The notes under the pieces were generated by a model that had not been told where the DNA came from, made no database searches, and saw only the letters and a list, made by a program, of their open reading frames with translations. Positions 33,288 to 34,163 of a stretch of 34,163 nucleotides of DNA are shown here, in pieces (positions within the stretch are counted from its first letter, which is position 1; the number at the start of each line of letters is the position of its first letter). Position numbers and translations under genes: made by a program. Where the stretch lies: the NCBI GenBank assembly GCA_020073705.1, contig JAIQES010000046.1, forward strand, positions 1 through 34,163, written 5' to 3'. The stretch is from Terriglobia bacterium (GTDB taxonomy: Bacteria; Acidobacteriota; Terriglobia; Acidiferrales; UBA7541).

Positions 33288-33560
33288 ATGAGCTCCAGAG
33301 GACAAAAGGGACGTGGACGGTTAGTGCCAATGCGATCAAGCGGGATTGCATACCAGGTGCGCTACGGAATCCACATTGTAGGAGATCCTGTTCAACACGG
33401 CAGGGGAATGCGACCAATGCGATGGACCAAGTGTTCAGTGCATTTCTCTGATGCCGGACGAGTTCCTGATGGAAGCTATTTCCTCTACACCGATGACGGC
33501 AAAGTTCATCAATTAAAGTCCATCGACGGTAAGTGGCATTGCTTGGCTATGGTCGCCTAA
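33288..33560 (+). CDS. Small hypothetical protein
   Basis: A 90-residue frame with a basic N-terminus (SSRGQKGRGRL) and a beta-rich C-terminus (DGSYFLYTDDGKVHQLKSIDGKWHCLAMVA). No family is recognised. There is no signal peptide or membrane segment. The ATG has no clear ribosome binding site. The codon pattern and the amphipathic strands in the second half suggest it may be real. CGCCTA/TAGGCG at 33554-33571 forms a 6-base stem around its stop codon. It lies among repeats and may be an accessory gene. Confidence 0.4.
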   Translation: MSSRGQKGRGRLVPMRSSGIAYQVRYGIHIVGDPVQHGRGMRPMRWTKCSVHFSDAGRVPDGSYFLYTDDGKVHQLKSIDGKWHCLAMVA

Positions 33561-33729
33561 TTGGCTAGGCGGTGTACTGGTTGGCTGCCTATTGATGTAA
33601 ATCTGGGCACCGTGGGCAGCATCGGCCCTGTAGTTTTCGCAACACTTCACGCATAATAGAAATGCAACACAATGCTGGTCCGGCCACACTAAGTCAACCT
33701 TTCATTTTGAACCAACAAGGAAATACACA

Positions 33730-33876
33730 TTGAACGCTAATGAACTTGCCCGCAACAAATTTAACGCTCTGTTCGCAGCCCAAGATGCCAAAGACATACG
33801 CGCCGCTGCACAGCAGCAGAAGCCCCCATTGAAGACAGTCAAGAAGGCAGCGACGAAGACCGTCAAGCCACAATGA
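33730..33876 (+). CDS. Possible 48-residue basic protein with TTG start
   Basis: From TTG at 33730, with AAGGAAA about 6 bases upstream, a 48-codon frame reads NANELARNKFNALFAAQDAK, then an alanine/glutamine stretch and a lysine-rich tail ending KTVKKAATKTVKPQ. The sequence looks like an amphipathic helix plus a basic tail, as in small nucleic-acid-binding or translation-related peptides. No family is recognised. It is supported only by the ribosome binding site and biased composition. Confidence 0.3.
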   Translation: MNANELARNKFNALFAAQDAKDIRAAAQQQKPPLKTVKKAATKTVKPQ

Positions 33877-33944
33877 GCACTGACCAGGCGCTCGATTCCT
33901 CGCCTGAAATCCCTTCCCAAGGTCCACCAATTTCAATTTGCCTC

Positions 33945-34020
33945 CCAACTCCTGAGAAACAGGATTATCGGAAGGTGGGAAATTGTCCCCTGACGCTCTG
34001 AGCCACATTCCGATAAGTCG
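33945..34020 (+). repeat. Palindromic repeat of the TTCCGATAAG family
   Basis: CTCCTGAGAAACAGGA, then TTATCGGAA at 33965-33973 and TTCCGATAAG at 34008-34017, repeat the arrangement at 32113-32180, including CCACATTCCGATAAG before GCGG. The two arms are inverted copies about 34 bases apart. Confidence 0.6.
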
Positions 34021-34027
34021 TGCGGTT

Positions 34028-34163
34028 TCAATGGGTCATCGCAACAGTGGCTCGAAGTCTACTCGCTGGAGTCTCAAACCCCAAAGTCTTTCGTGGGCGT
34101 TGATTTAATCGCAGTGCTACTTTGTCCAGGTCCGATTGAGCGTAGCGGGACAGGTCGGTTCTC
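34028..34163. mobile_element. Second, degenerate MITE-like copy running to the window edge
   Basis: TCAATGGGTCATCGCAACAG at 34028-34047 corresponds to the left end of the element at 32190. The following GCTCGAAGTCT, GGAGTCT and GCGTTGATT blocks align in order with 32212-32268. TCCGATTGAGCG near 34133 resembles the right-end sequence, but the core is altered. The copy is diverged and may continue past the window. Confidence 0.5.

Noticed and set aside
32113-34163. CRISPR-like array because of recurring motifs
   Set aside because: The copies are far apart, differ in length and orientation, and have no regular spacers; they are dispersed palindromic and MITE-like repeats.

Overview
The window is 34,163 bases of moderately GC-rich chromosomal DNA, probably from a soil member of the Acidobacteriota. 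That placement is an inference. It rests on a di-heme CXXCH cytochrome of photosynthetic-reaction-centre type fused to a beta-rich C-terminal domain, an exported two-domain VOC protein, and DUF4410, DUF2071 and DUF4440-like genes beside many amidohydrolase and dehydrogenase genes. There is no rRNA, tRNA, CRISPR array or clear phage module.

Bases 1-7300 hold the 3' part of an amidase gene, an IS30-family element with 22-bp inverted ends, a DUF2071 gene, the exported cytochrome and an exported N-acyl-D-amino-acid deacylase. A gene-poor stretch follows, with a palindromic repeat and the 5' stub of an AhpD-like gene. Bases 7300-16650 are catabolic. On the plus strand a cyclase-family hydrolase is followed by a tight set (ABM-like monooxygenase, HisD/HpsN-like dehydrogenase, SDR) and an MFS transporter. 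Two minus-strand genes encode an exported VOC protein and a D-2-hydroxyacid dehydrogenase. An M24 metallopeptidase and a second SDR follow on the plus strand.

Bases 16960-30190 have a symmetrical plan. A two-gene cassette of secreted NTF2-like (SnoaL/DUF4440-like) paralogues lies on the minus strand at 16964-18863 and again, inverted, on the plus strand at 28353-30190. Between the copies are a broken Tat-signal ORF and a divergent catabolic locus. The minus-strand arm is a GntR/FCD regulator with a split UxaA/SuyAB-type lyase. The plus-strand arm is Gfo/Idh/MocA oxidoreductase, creatininase-family hydrolase, cupin, 2-hydroxyacid dehydrogenase and DctA/GltP-type symporter, several joined by 1-11 base overlaps. 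An ORF joining part of a Sel1-repeat protein in frame to a 5'-truncated IS1380 transposase follows. A doxX-like gene is cut off at the outer edge of the first cassette copy.

Bases 30190-34163 carry a DUF4410 protein with three C-terminal repeats, a YdjM-like membrane protein, two small ORFs and a cluster of palindromic and MITE-like repeats. One MITE-like element has the same terminal sequence as the IS30 element at the other end of the window.

The HpsN-like dehydrogenase, SDR and MFS set together with the SuyAB-like lyase fits catabolism of a C3 sulfonate or related hydroxy acid. This is a hypothesis only. The most unusual features are the inverted duplicated secreted-protein cassette, the Sel1-transposase chimera and the IS30-derived MITE/palindrome repeat family.
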